Below are positions 1 through 10,509 of a DNA stretch of 64,000 bases, in pieces (the stretch's first letter is position 1; each line of letters begins with the position of its first letter). This DNA is from Sabellastarte sp. h YS-2021 (Eukaryota > Annelida > Polychaeta > Sabellida > Sabellidae), in the NCBI GenBank assembly GCA_964017235.1, contig OZ024931.1, forward strand, positions 19,320,189-19,384,188, written 5' to 3'. Made by a program: the position numbers and the translations under genes. The notes under the pieces were generated by a model, which did no database searches, was not told the origin of the DNA, and saw only the letters and a list, made by a program, of their open reading frames with translations.

Positions 1-228
1 TTGCTGTCCTCAAAGGTTTGCATATGTTGGAAAGTAGAATATAAATTTGGGTCGATAAAAGACTAACTAAAATGATATATTGTCTTATACACATATCTGT
101 TTTAGTGTTGTTTCTAAAGGCAGGTACACGTAAAGTGAAGCATCTTCGACTTTAAAAAAAGACGAGCCTGTATGACTTCATTTGCAACTGATGTGTAATT
201 CTACTAATTTTTATTGTTTTTTTTTTAG

Positions 229-369
229 ACTTGTACTTCCATGTTTCACATGAATGCACTGAAGATTTGTGACGGACATAAAAATTATGCACAAGAATTA
301 GGGAAATTGCTGAAAAGATACCCCAATCCCTCTCCTCCATTGGAAGCAATCATATCAATGACAACATAA
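229..369 (+). CDS. candidate 3'-terminal coding exon of an unrecognised gene
   Basis: A long T-rich tract ends in TTTTTTAG at 228, a strong splice-acceptor pattern. The following frame stays open for 47 codons and stops at TAA (367-369), with a second TAA next to it. The peptide reads TCTSMFHMNALKICDG, then HKNYAQELGKLLKRYPNPS, then PPLEAIISMTT. The middle is helix-like and charged and the end is proline-rich; I do not recognise the family. Earlier exons would lie left of the window. It could be a chance reading frame: there is no second exon to join to, and no clear AATAAA lies close downstream. Acceptor and composition are observed; being a gene is inference. Confidence 0.35.
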   Translation, partial: TCTSMFHMNALKICDGHKNYAQELGKLLKRYPNPSPPLEAIISMTT

Positions 370-645
370 TAATCAAATGTCCTCTCCAATCAAAATCCCG
401 AAAACAATGTCAAATGTTAATTACTAAATGGTACTGTAATATCCTAAATTATTGCTGCAATATTATTCCCCCTCATCTGCAATTGCTCATACATGTTCAT
501 TGACATTCAGCACAATATCTTTATGTACAGCAGGACTCAAAGCACTATTTAATCCACCGACTGCTCAAGTACAGCCCAAGCTCATCAGTTAGTAACATTG
601 TACAAACGGAAAGACAGAGGCTCAAGGATGACCATATATTAATGT
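370..645. other. no recognisable feature
   Basis: AT-rich sequence after the candidate terminal exon. It could be 3' UTR of that gene. I see no repeat, RNA gene or reading frame in it. Confidence 0.4.
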
Positions 646-650
646 TTCTG

Positions 651-830
651 ATGTTCTTTTGCCTGCTACTGGGGATAGTACCCAATGACAGAGGACCACC
701 ATTTTAAGTGGTTATCCCAGCCACTACATATGTGCCTGTCCCTGGGTTTGAAGCCACGCCCTCTGTGTTCTCAGGTAAAAATGCTACCCACTGGACCACA
801 GTATCAGATAACATATGCAGCCAGTCAGCA
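651..830 (-). repeat. tRNA-derived SINE, family 2, antisense copy
   Basis: Read on the minus strand, a tRNA-like head (GGTCCAGTGGGTAGC as A box, CTTCAAACCC as B box) is followed by a body containing AACCACTTAAAATGG. The copy at about 6010-6235 has the same order in plus orientation, with GACCACTTAAAATGG. Promoter boxes and shared body identify a tRNA-derived SINE; the ends are diverged and only approximate. Confidence 0.6.
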
Positions 831-849
831 TCACATATACAAGTACAAA

Positions 850-1616
850 GCATTGTAAGCTGTATGCTGATTTGTCGTGTGCCAATTTATGGCGCTGGTT
901 TCATGAATAAATTGTATTATCACCCCTCAAATGTTCTCGCCAATGTAATTCTAATTTGTCCCATCTTGTGTTAATGAATATTTTATTCCATGGGAAATCA
1001 TTCTAATATACACACAGAAAGCACAAATGACGATTTTTGTATTCAAGCTGTAGAAGAAGCAAAACAAGTGTATTGTTGAATATTTATCGAAAACAATTGC
1101 ATGTTTTTATGGTAACAGATATTTTCCAGGCTGAGCATACTTTCCCTTGCTTACTATTATTTGCCTCATTAATTCTCAAGCAGTACATGCTGTAAATAAC
1201 TGTAATTATGATGGAATAAGTTCAGAGGACAAGAGGATAACTAGACAAATCCTAGGAGTTGAAACGAGATACCAAATCAAACATAATAGTGCTTGAAACA
1301 CGAGTCTTCCATTTGCCATTTTTAATGGGCCTGTTTAGCTGATGTAAATATTTGTGATATTTGCCGAAAAGGTGTTGCAACAAGGTCATTATTGCTTGTT
1401 TGGTCACATCCGATTCACATGTTTCCAATGAGGTATCCTGATATTTGGGGAAACAAGTCTTTTAAGGAGTGGCAATATTTCCCATAATCTATAAAATATG
1501 TCACCGGCTTCTTTTATGATCTGTGACAAATGTCGCCTTGGACATGTTTAACAGTTAGAGTTTAGTCTCAAAGTAATTTGTCTTAGGCCGTAACAACAAC
1601 TTTCACAAACATTTTT
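850..1616. other. intergenic, no recognisable feature
   Basis: AT-rich sequence without a convincing reading frame, RNA gene or repeat shared with the rest of the window. Confidence 0.4.
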
Positions 1617-1683
1617 GGGGACCACGGTGGCAGAGTGGTAACAGTCTCGCCTCCCACCTCTGAGATCGGGGTTCGGTTCCCGG
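1617..1683 (+). repeat. tRNA-like head of SINE family 1 (5' half of a split copy)
   Basis: The head carries a tRNA-like A box (GTGGCAGAGTGG) and B box (GGTTCGGTTCC). It stops at 1683, and its body resumes at 2664 after a TIR element. An unsplit antisense copy lies at about 60850-61000 and shows head and body directly adjacent. No cloverleaf that would make a working tRNA is evident. Confidence 0.75.
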
Positions 1684-2663
1684 TGTAGCGCCAGATTTTA
1701 CACCCCACATAAAATGCATGGGGGTGTAATATATAGCAAGTTCACTTGCCATATTTTGCACCCCTTGCCATATTCTACACCCCCGGCCATATTTTACACC
1801 CCTTGGTGGATTTCTTTACAGTTGCTATATTATGAAATAAGTGAAGTTCAACAGCTATGAACATCCACAAATTAAGCATTAAAACTCAAAGACAATAATT
1901 TCTTTGTTTACAAATTGTTTAATGTCTAAGAATAACAAACTGAATGAAATAAAATATATTTAGTGTTAATACAGTGGGACAAAATCCTTTCTATATATTT
2001 TATTTTGAAGTGAGAGGCCAACCCATTGTTGTTGATTCGTATTCAATAGGCTAGTCCCTAATTGAAAATATCCCTATTATATTATAATATAAACCATACA
2101 AGCATATGTAAATGAAAGAAATTTATGTTACATTATCAGGGAGGAGAAGTATCTCCCAAAAATACCTTAAGAGTTTTTCAACAATATCAATTAATCCTGT
2201 TAGCTAGTCGCTTAATCACAAGTGAAACAAATTAAGTTGAAAAGAATGTTAAAACAAAAGGCAAATCTAAGACTAATCCATTTACCGAGTCACATACATA
2301 GCCAAACAAATCAACATAAGGAGTCTTGAAACAATAGACATGTCATAATCTAATCCAGTTTCTATCACACCCCAGAAGTAAAAGAAATCAAGTTCTAAGC
2401 AGTGGTTAGATAATAGACAATTACAAACTCAATTACAATCTAACCAATAAAAGATTTGCTTTTAATCCCCAATTGATTTGCTCTGTATGGCCCAGTAGGG
2501 GGTGTAACTTTTGATGGGGGTGTGTAAAATATGGCAGCAATATTTTACACCCCCTAAATCCCCCATTGTTAGGGGTGTAAAATATGATTGCCATATAATG
2601 CACCCCCTAAAAGATCAAAGAGAGGGTGTAAAATATGGCAGGGGTGTAAAATATGGCGTTACA
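1684..2663. mobile_element. 980-bp TIR element with iterated terminal motifs, inserted in a SINE
   Basis: The left end reads TGTAGCGCCAGATTTTAC and the right end, reverse-complemented, TGTAACGCCATATTTTAC; both run into ACACCCC. The motif GGGGTGTAAAATATGGC or its complement occurs several times within the first 120 and last 170 bases (1690-1800 and 2500-2663), as iterated terminal sites. The centre is AT-rich with no usable reading frame, so this is non-autonomous. The target duplication is unclear because the flanks are partly palindromic. Superfamily not assigned. Confidence 0.75.
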
Positions 2664-2836
2664 CCAGCCCGACCTCAAGTGGGAAAGCTGGTAGTTGCTT
2701 GCCGTTGGTTGGCAGTTTACAGTACAGAACCTTGACCAACTGTTTGTACTGGTTTCCTCTGCCATCCCAACTACATGTGGGGATATGACCTGTACAGTGT
2801 TGAAAATGACGTAAAACCCCAAATAAATAAATAAAT
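2664..2836 (+). repeat. SINE family 1 body and tail (3' half of a split copy)
   Basis: This continues the head at 1617-1683. The body contains CCTCAAGTGGGAAAGCTGG and CAGTACAGAACCTTGACC, and it ends in an AAATAAATAAATAAAT tail. Related antisense copies lie at about 45405-45590, 45985-46095 and 60850-61000. Confidence 0.75.
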
Positions 2837-3310
2837 TGACGAACATTTTTTGATGAAATGAAGGTAAGCACATAATATATGTGATCACATATTTTCTACT
2901 TTATTTTGCAATTTAGGTAATTACTCCTTTGTGCTGGCCCTTTCCCAGCAACGATTTACACTTTTTCAATATCATTATGTCTACAGTAAACAGAATTGCA
3001 AATTTAACTAGAAAAAGGTTTTTGCTAACAAAAACGAGCGGCCCGGATGGAGACTTCAGTTAATGAAGCTGTAGTAGTTGTGGTATGAGACTGTATGGAG
3101 AAGGTAAGCTTTACTGTGTTGCATTTGATGGGAAACGGATTATCTAAAAACTGTATCAATTGCAGTATCAGACTGTAAGCAGAATAACAGCAATCACAGC
3201 TAGGTTTGATAAAGCTCAGTGAGAGTGAACCTTTCCATTTTCTTTCAGTTTCTTTTTTTGCAAGACAGAAAAGATACACACATTGCACACATATTCTCCT
3301 TTTTGTTTGA

Positions 3311-3375
3311 ATGGGGGGAAGTGAGACTTACAACACACACACATAATCTCACTTCCCTATCTCACTTCCCCCCAT
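3311..3375. repeat. short inverted repeat
   Basis: ATGGGGGGAAGTGAGAC at 3311-3327 pairs with its near-complement at 3359-3375, with a CA-rich loop between. Confidence 0.7.
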
Positions 3376-3408
3376 CCTCTATACACAGAGGCAATTCTTT
3401 TCTCTAAT

Positions 3409-3500
3409 GCATTTTTATTTGAGTGAGGGGAGTGGGGAGGGGGCAGATCTGTGCAGAAAAAGACTGCCTCTTCCTCACTCCCCTCACTGAAATAAAATGC
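3409..3500. repeat. short foldback (MITE-like) repeat
   Basis: GCATTTTTATTTGAGTGAGG on the left pairs with its complement ending at 3500 (arms about 25 bp, one or two mismatches, centre about 40 bp). Origin unknown. Confidence 0.65.
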
Positions 3501-3569
3501 AGGTGAGAAAAAGATTATTTACTGCAGTAGAATCTTTAGGTTTTACAGCAATTACTTAATTATGTAAGG

Positions 3570-4080
3570 GGCTACAGTTCTGAAATGTTATAACTGACAC
3601 AAAACTACATCAAAATCACATTTAACAAAATGCTCTAAATGTAATACTTTTCAAGTTTTAAGTGATTTAGTGCATGAATACACGAATTTTAATGCATCAA
3701 AAATTCATAAAAAATAATTAAGAAAGATTCAGGCCTGATACTCCCGCAAGGGAATTTACTGGTGGCCTAGTACATATGTGCACGATATGAGAGAAATCCC
3801 TGCAATAGTCAATGAGAAATTGTGATAAAGTGTTGAAATTTTCAGACTTTGGGTGGGGCTACCTCTCTTCTAATGGCTCTAGGGAACAAACAAACAGACA
3901 GATCTGCATAGATTTTACGATTTATCATCCTCGTTAAATAAGGTATCTTTTAAAAAAACAGCATGTCTCTGGGTCTTGTAGTTTTGGAGGAGAAGTTGTT
4001 CACGCAGAATGCGTACATGTACGCCGTGATGCCATAATGTCAGCTGACTGACAAGTCAGCTAACATACAAACAGGAATTT
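3570..4080 (+). mobile_element. 3' module of satellite-A Helitron-like family, solo copy
   Basis: The sequence parallels 53220-53715: AAAATGCTCTAAATGTAAT, then GGCCTAGTACATATG, ACAGACAGATCTGCAT, AAGGTATCTTTTAAA, GTTGTTCACGC, and a terminal hairpin at 4037-4066. The hairpin has two 12-base arms (ATGTCAGCTGAC and its complement with one mismatch) and a 6-base loop. No 155-bp array precedes it, so this is a solo or truncated end. Confidence 0.7.
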
Positions 4081-5626
4081 TAAGGAAAAAGGTCATTAAA
4101 AGTCTTCCTTAAACTTAATCAATGTGTCAAGTTGAACTGATGTCATCTAACAGTAAGTCAGTTGGGAGCTGAAACCCTCATTTTTACTTCAAGGTAGCCA
4201 TGACTGTACTTGTATTCGAACTCCAAAATGGAAAGAAAATAATAATTTCCCTATTTATATCTTTAATAAGTTTGCAAACTTTAACTGAGATCAGCTGAAC
4301 AATATGATAGCTGGAGAGTAATTACTCCATAATTTCACTGCAAGGTGGCCATAACTTCATTCATATTGGGAATTTAAGGTGGCCATAAAATAAGAATGTC
4401 CCTTTTGTCACCCTTTATAACTGCATAAAGTCTAGCTGAGGTCAGTTGAACAATAAGATAGCTGGAGGCTGAAAACTTCCTTTTTTCACTGTAAGGTGAC
4501 CATAACTTCATTCATATTGTGACTTTAAGGTGACCATAAAATGAGAATGTCCCTTTCTGTCAACCTTTATAATATTGCCAAGTTATATTTTCAAAATTTA
4601 AACATTAACTGAGCTTATGACTGAAAACCCCTTCATTTTAAGTTTAAGATGGCCACAACACCATTAATATTTAAATCATAAGGTAGTAAGAGTCTTCTTT
4701 TTTATCTACTTCAATATCAATATACGTTAGATATGGAAAAAGAAAGGGGCAAGATGGCTTTATTCAAAATTTTATGACTTTAGGGGGGGCATAGCTCCAA
4801 TTATATTAACGGTTTAAGGTCACCACAAAGTCAGGATAATCCTTTGGTAAAACTTAATATATATGCCAAGTTTGGTTGAAAAAAGTGAAAAACAAAGTGA
4901 ACTGGAGGGCTAAATCCCCCTTTTTTGACATTAAGGTGACCTTAAGATTGCAGATACAGGGCTAAAACTTCGGCATGTGAAAGATTATCAAAAAGTAGCT
5001 GAATAAGTTATCCAACAAAACGCTGAAATCCTGACCTTGTTTGAGATACAGACCAAGTACCCATTTAAAAAAAAATTATGAAAATAAAACACCTCCCATT
5101 CAGGCATCTATGGTTCGAGTGATCAGAAAAGCCTTTCCGATATGCAAATATAGGTCTAGAATGTACCTGATAAATTTTATAGCACAGGTGTGTGTGGTTT
5201 TTTTACCGAAACTCGATGACGGGGTGTTTTTAAAAAATGGTTAAGGTTACCTTAAGTAAAGCTTAAGGTCTCAAGCTCTATCCCAAAACTTTTTCCCACC
5301 CCTATAGTAAAGATAAGAAGGAAAGAAAAATTTGAAAGCCCAAGAAGTTATTCAAGGGAGACCATTATCCGGCGGCGGCAGTGATCAGTTGAACTTATGT
5401 GAAAACAAATAAGCACCCCTGACGGGCCGCTTAATTAGTAAATTAAATTTTTATATGTTAATATCTTACCAAACAGACAACAGCTATATATCTTGCGCCA
5501 GCCGTTCCCCCCAAACACCAGAAAAAGACGTCCGAAGAGATATGACATTTGTAGAAGATCTTTATTTTGTAGATTAAGATACTTGCCAGTTTTTTCCAGG
5601 TGTAATCATTTAACTCCAGTGTTCGC

Positions 5627-5790
5627 ATGGCTACACCAGGTCAACGCAGAGGTGCCTGCAGGCACATGATGGCTATATTTGACCAACAGCAACAACAGCT
5701 CAATGTAGAGAGAAGGGTCAGGGTAATGATCCTCGGTGTTGAAGCAAAGATTACCGAGTATTGTCAGTTGCTTATTTGCTTATGCAGTCC
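5627..5790 (+). pseudogene. DIRS-type gag N-terminal fragment
   Basis: From ATG 5627 the frame reads MATPGQRRGACRHMMAIFDQ. A one-base shift then gives CREKGQGNDP and a further shift VEAKITEYCQLL. The pattern of Arg-rich start, Cys-His-Met-Met, Phe-Asp, and Cys-Arg-x-Lys-Gly is what I associate with the first residues of DIRS-like gag proteins; that is family knowledge recalled, not searched. Two frameshifts make it a remnant. The 5450-5626 stretch may be its upstream terminal region. Confidence 0.4.
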
Positions 5791-6009
5791 ATGAATATTT
5801 TCCTAAATCTATGTGCCATGCTGAATGCCAATTCCTGAGACTGTAGTTCTATTTTACTTCAATATAGTGATGTTAATTGATATTTTGCTGTGGCATGGTG
5901 CCTCTTTTGCAACTTTGAGCTCAGTGATAGAAAATGGGGAGGTCTGCAAGCATTGCCTTGACACCAATTGCTGACAAAGTTGTATGTTATAAAGACAAAT
6001 ATATGAGCA

Positions 6010-6235
6010 GTATAATGCAACTTTGGTCAATGGGTAACACTTACCTAGCAATAAGGAAGACCTAGGTTCAAACCTTGGTACAGGCAGAAACACAGTGGCT
6101 CAGGTGACCACTTAAAATGGCGGCTCTCTGTAAAATGGTCCTATCCTAGTGATAGACTGGAGAACTCAGGCTATGTTGAGAAGTCATCCTGAGACTCGGT
6201 GTTTTAGTTTGGGAATACACGAGGTCATCGTGTCC
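6010..6235 (+). repeat. tRNA-derived SINE, family 2, sense copy
   Basis: TTTGGTCAATGGGTAACAC (A box) and GGTTCAAACCTTGG (B box) are followed by CAGGTGACCACTTAAAATGG and a diverged body. It shares the order head-ACCACTTAAAATGG with the antisense copy at 651-830. Confidence 0.6.
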
Positions 6236-6985
6236 TCAAATGTTGGACTTTATTGCATCATTTTCTTACATTTCAGCAATTATTCCATTGTACATAATTT
6301 TCTCAAGAAAAGAACAATAGCAATAGAGGGTCATTATTCATGATTTTGTATGAGCACATCATGAAGCACTACACGTTGGTTTCCAGTGAAATTAAACCCA
6401 AAATAGCTACTTTTTATTTTATTTTTTTATTTAATTTTGTCTGTACTGAAGATTAGGACCAGATTCTGTAGTGGGGATGAATGGTACAGGTCTGTTATGT
6501 GGTATCTATCAAGGCAATAAACAGGTATCTCATTCTACAGAGTAGGTGCATCAAAAAGGCAAAAACTTTTGTGAAACAGGCTGTTATTGCAGCAAAGAAC
6601 ACTTCTAAGATCTCCAGTGTGAATGATACAATGTAGACTAACCCAATTCTTGAAGATATTCTTCAGATACCCTTTATAAAATCATCAAATGACATGTTCT
6701 TTAAAAGTAGATTTTGCTTAAGCCTGGCAGTAACCATTCAGGCCCGGACTGCATCAAGACTAAGTGTTCTGTGACTTGACATCAACATCAAAACTGCCAA
6801 AGGGCACTGAAGAGTCACTTTTCCTGTGAGGTTCGGAATAACAGAACAAGCAATCAGTGTCTGTGTATGGGCATTGTGTCTGGTGACTTTGTGTTTTGAG
6901 CTTCTGAGTACAAGTGAAAGTAGAATAGGACACTAAAACTGCGCACTGCAAATGGTATTCAGGAAGAAAGTACAAACTTGAAAAA
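6236..6985. other. unassigned DNA; end resembles the 5' part of the 49.6-kb element
   Basis: Most of this stretch shows nothing. At about 6925-6975 the order AATAGGACA, CTGCAAATGGTATT, GAAAGTAC resembles 49765-49815 (AAAAGGACA, CTGCAAATGGTATT, AAAGTAAC), so a decayed piece of the same family's 5' module may be present. Low confidence. Confidence 0.3.
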
Positions 6986-7674
6986 ATTTAATTTTTATTA
7001 GATAAATACTTACCATTTCCTGACCTAAGCTATATGTTGGTGCCATTCAACTCACTGGCCAACGTTGAGAAATGTTTTAAGGTACATGAAGAAGCCAGTG
7101 AGTGAGTGTGGACTAGGAAGCCAACCCAATGGTCATGTGACCACGCCAATAGGCGCCATTCATTGTTTTTGTTGCAAAACACTCCCCAGGTACTGAATCC
7201 GCACTTACCATTTCCTGACCTAGGCTGAATGCAGCCTTTGTGGAAGGTGGGCAGTACTAGAATTTAAAGACCCAGTAAAAAGCACTGAACAGTTATTAAG
7301 CACATCACAAACATACAGGCATTCAGACTCAAACTCACCTCAATCATGAGAAAGCCGGACTGTTGAATGATGTAGCACAAGCCAATACTCCATACAATGA
7401 ACTGTCCAACACCTCCACCATGAAAACAATCCTTCCCCATTGAACAAACAGCAACATAACATCCAGTATTTACAGCTGTACACAAACATCAGATCACATG
7501 TAAAACACATAAAAAGCCAAATATAAGACAAAATTCTTAGAAAATGGTATAATAAGACAGGACATTATAACAATGACAGTACTAAAAACAATGACAGTAC
7601 TAAAACAATGACAGTATTAAAAATGTACAGCATGTTGAGTTGCAATCACAGGCCCAATCCTCATGGCATCACCA

Positions 7675-8268
7675 TTATGCCATCACAAATCTTCCAAGTA
7701 AAAATTTGTAGGTCGAATGGCTTCTCCAAAAACAAGAAGCCATAATCTCATCCAATGCAACTCCTCCCTTGAAAGCCAAAGAGGCAGCCAAGGCAGTGAA
7801 ATGATTGGCTGGCTTGATTGAAGAGATTATTAAAGAATCAGCTACCTGAGGAATAAAAGGTCTGGTCAAGTCCACCTGATTCTCCTGGGGGGCCCACTTT
7901 TGAAAAAAAACACCTTGAATCATACACTTGCCTTGGGGATTTCTCTGGGGATTGAGGTACCTTAATTCTATCTGCAACCTCACCAGAGAATCCTCTTTGA
8001 CCTTGTGACCTTGACCTTCGACAGGAAATATGTAAGTTGGCAGTTTGGCATTCAAGCTGGTAGCAAACAGATCCACCATTGGCTTGTGCAAAACTTCGCA
8101 GATTTCTTGAAACACCAGAGGGTGCAGGGACCATTCTGTCTGAATCGCCTTGTCCCTCCTGGATATGGAATCTGCTATCACATTGAGATTCCCTGGAATA
8201 TGTCTAGCTCTGATAAGAATGTCCCTGGCACTGGACCATTCCAGAATTCTCCATACCATAGCACACAT
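7675..8268 (-). pseudogene. DIRS RNase H-like region fused to a recombinase tail
   Basis: A 197-residue open stretch. The first half reads RARHIPGNLNVIADSISR and MVDLFATSLNAKLPTY, typical of the RNase H region and following segment of DIRS-like pol. The last 60 residues (PANHFTALAASLAFKG, GVALDEIMASCFWRS, HSTYKF) look like the C-terminus of a tyrosine recombinase (His-x-x-x-Ala, Gly-Val-x-Leu-Asp-x-Ile, Trp, Ser-Thr). The catalytic core of the recombinase is absent, and the usual Phe-Tyr near the end reads Leu-Leu, so the nucleophile appears lost. Inactive. Confidence 0.6.
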
Positions 8269-8597
8269 TTGGAAAGAGTGGGTGCCTCATTCCTTGTTGA
8301 GATAGGAGACCACAGTTGAGTTGTCTGGAGAAACCAACACGATTTTTTCAGCTATACAATAATGATATGCAAGTCTTTTTCTGATTGCTGCGAAAACCTA
8401 CTTATAGTACAATTGTTCAAGTGGCCCCCAACCCTTCTCTGATGCCTCTGTGAACATCAACATATTGTGTTCGTTCTGATGCAGATTCAAACCCTTGAGC
8501 AAGTTCTGGGGATCCATCAACCAGGCCAGATGATCATTTATCAACTGAGTAATAGGAAAAACCTTGCCCAAGAACTGGGGAAACTGCCAATGGGTCT

Positions 8598-9370
8598 TCA
8601 GAAACCACTAAAAGGGCCCAATGGAACTGTCTTCTCTATGGAAGCCATGACAATAATTAGAGACATGAACTTCCTTAGAGTAGTGGTGTAACCCTGCAAA
8701 ATGGAAACTGACAGAATTTTGAGTTTGTCTAACTTCTTTTGATTTGGGTAGACCAAACCCCATCGAAGGTTGAAGCTGAAACCCCGAGACTCAATATCCT
8801 GAGTTGGTTTGAGCTCTGATTTTTTTTTCAAATCGACAATCCACCCCAATTTTTCGATCAGTGTGAGTAATTTTTGAACATCACGAGCACAGGAATCTTG
8901 ATCTTTGGCTCTCACCAGCCAACCGTCCAGATACTGATGGATTTGAACCCTTTGTGAAAGAGCTAAGAATTTGACCTCTTTCACCACTCGAGTGAACTCC
9001 AATGGTGCAGTCGCAATCCTGAAGGATAGGGCTCTGAACTGATAGGCCTGACCCTGTAAATGAAAGCATAGATACTTTTGAAACTTTGGGTGTATGGGTA
9101 CATGGAAATAAGTGTTGGTGAGATCTATTGAAGCCACCCACTCGCCTGTCTGAAGAGAAGCCCGAATGACTTTCGCAGTTTCCATTTTGAACGTGGGAAC
9201 ATGCAAAAAAAGTATTTACCACACCGAGATCTCTTACTGGACGCCGTTTGTTTTCTGGTTTTGGAATCAGAAACAAACGCCTGTAAAATCCAAGAGTTCT
9301 TGTTTTGAACCAGAACTATTGCCCTTTTATGAACCATTTGTTGAACGGCCTCCAGCAAAGCTTCCTGCAT
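8598..9370 (-). pseudogene. DIRS-like reverse transcriptase, broken
   Basis: Two overlapping frames make up one RT. The upstream part has FLIPKPENKRRPVRDLGVVN; the downstream part has TFKMETAKVIRASLQTGEW, ASIDLTNTYFHVPIHP, KYLCFHLQGQAYQF and QYLDGWLVRAKD. The catalytic aspartate pair, normally YLDD in this group, reads YLDG, so the second aspartate is lost. A frameshift lies near 9200. DIRS type is judged from motif spacing and from the recombinase tail downstream. Confidence 0.7.
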
Positions 9371-9488
9371 TACTGGGTGAAAGACAACAGCCTTGCTTTA
9401 AAACAAGAACTACACTCGGATGAGCTTTTAAGTTTTTCCACACTCTCGAAAAGTCACTTCCTTCTGCCCCTACCCCCTTGGGCAGAGC

Positions 9489-10314
9489 CTATGTTGGAGT
9501 TGTAGGAACCAGTCTGCCTCTTATTTTGTTCATCTTGCTTTGATTGGGTACGAAAATTCTGAAAGGTGGCATTCTGATACCTGTTTTGGCGAGGAATCCT
9601 TCTTTGACTGGTTCCCGGTTAATTTGGCTCAACTTCTGATAGGACTTTGGAATAAAACAACCTCTTCCTTGTAAGAGATGCATTTCTCAATTTGGCAATA
9701 TATCTATCAGATATATCCTTGTGACATAATTTAAGGAAATTGTCTGTTCTGTTCAATAACAAATTTGATGAAAGGGTAATTGAAGTATCCAGCACATCAT
9801 CTAAAGCCTAACCCAGACATCCCATGGTGGTGGACTGCAAACGAAGACAATTCTGTATAAAATCCACACTTTGTTGAACGTCTTCCTGTGCAACAGATTC
9901 CTTCATCTTATCCACTTCTGAGGATCTATTTCATTGTTTGTGTTCTCAATAGCAATCTTTAAACCAAAAGACGTGATGTAATATCTGGATAGTCTCTCTA
10001 GTAACTGTTTCCCAAGCCATATAATGTTTGATTGGAGTAAAGATGGTAGAAGGTTGATGATATGGAGGAGTTGCAATATTTTTAAAAGCATCCTGAAGTC
10101 TTGGAGCTGACAAAGAGAAAGACTGTGGTGAGACTAGGTAAAACTTTATTTGTGGTTTAGGAAAAGCCAAAAACTGTCCCTTTGACAGAGGAGGATCATT
10201 ATCAGTCACTTTGGAACCTAAAGCTAAAAACTCCTTGCATTTCCACAATTCTACAATAGATTGCTGAATTTCTTCACCTGATCTCTCGCCGAAAAGATAG
10301 GAGGAACCAAGCAT
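9489..10314 (-). pseudogene. DIRS 1 gag-like region, broken
   Basis: Two open stretches, 122 and 64 residues. The longer contains FSLSAPRLQDAFKNIATPP and HYMAWETVTRETIQI; the shorter is basic. Placement just upstream of RT suggests gag. No zinc knuckle is seen. The assignment rests mainly on position. Confidence 0.4.
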
Positions 10315-10509
10315 TCAACATCCCTCACTTCTAAATCTCACCATTTCTTGATAGTCTCCAGCATAAGCTGGGGAATCCTCATCCCTAGAACAGATTTCTC
10401 CTTGCTCCAAATCCGGATCTGGATCCTCAGAAAACGGTGAAAGAGATCTTTTCCTTGAAAACACGTAGGATCTTCAGATCTCTGACCCAAACCAGTCTGT
10501 AGGTCTGCT

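Larger units (their letters stand above)
3007..5441 (+). mobile_element. Helitron/Helentron-like non-autonomous element, family H2, copy 1 (with nested DNA)
   Basis: The left end AACTAGAAAAAGG, TTTTTGCTAACAAAAACG, AGCGGCCC matches the left end at about 26119. From about 4240 to 5441 the sequence parallels 26260-27560 closely. The internal part is degenerate tandem units of roughly 150 bp built around CAGTTGAACAATAAGATAG and TAAGGTGGCCATAACTTC. The right end forms an imperfect hairpin (5411-5432, AAGC and CCC pairing with GGG and GCTT) followed by AATTAG. Tandem core, inset inverted repeat and 3' hairpin are known traits of Helentron-associated elements; assigning this one to them is inference. 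It is interrupted at about 3570-4080 by the 3' module of another family. Confidence 0.6.
6990..10490 (-). mobile_element. decayed DIRS-like retrotransposon 1
   Basis: Reading leftwards on the minus strand, the order is gag-like region (about 10314-9490), reverse transcriptase (9370-8598), RNase H-like region (8268-7900) and the tail of a tyrosine recombinase (about 7850-7675). This is the DIRS order, with a recombinase in place of an integrase. The short motif ACTTACCATTTCCTGACCTA occurs at about 7009 and 7203 beyond the coding part, in the element's terminal region. All coding parts are broken by stops and frameshifts. Most of the recombinase is missing. Confidence 0.65.

Noticed and set aside
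1617-1690. Possible tRNA gene
   Set aside because: The A and B boxes are present, but it is continuous with a SINE body and tail in other copies, and the stems do not pair well.
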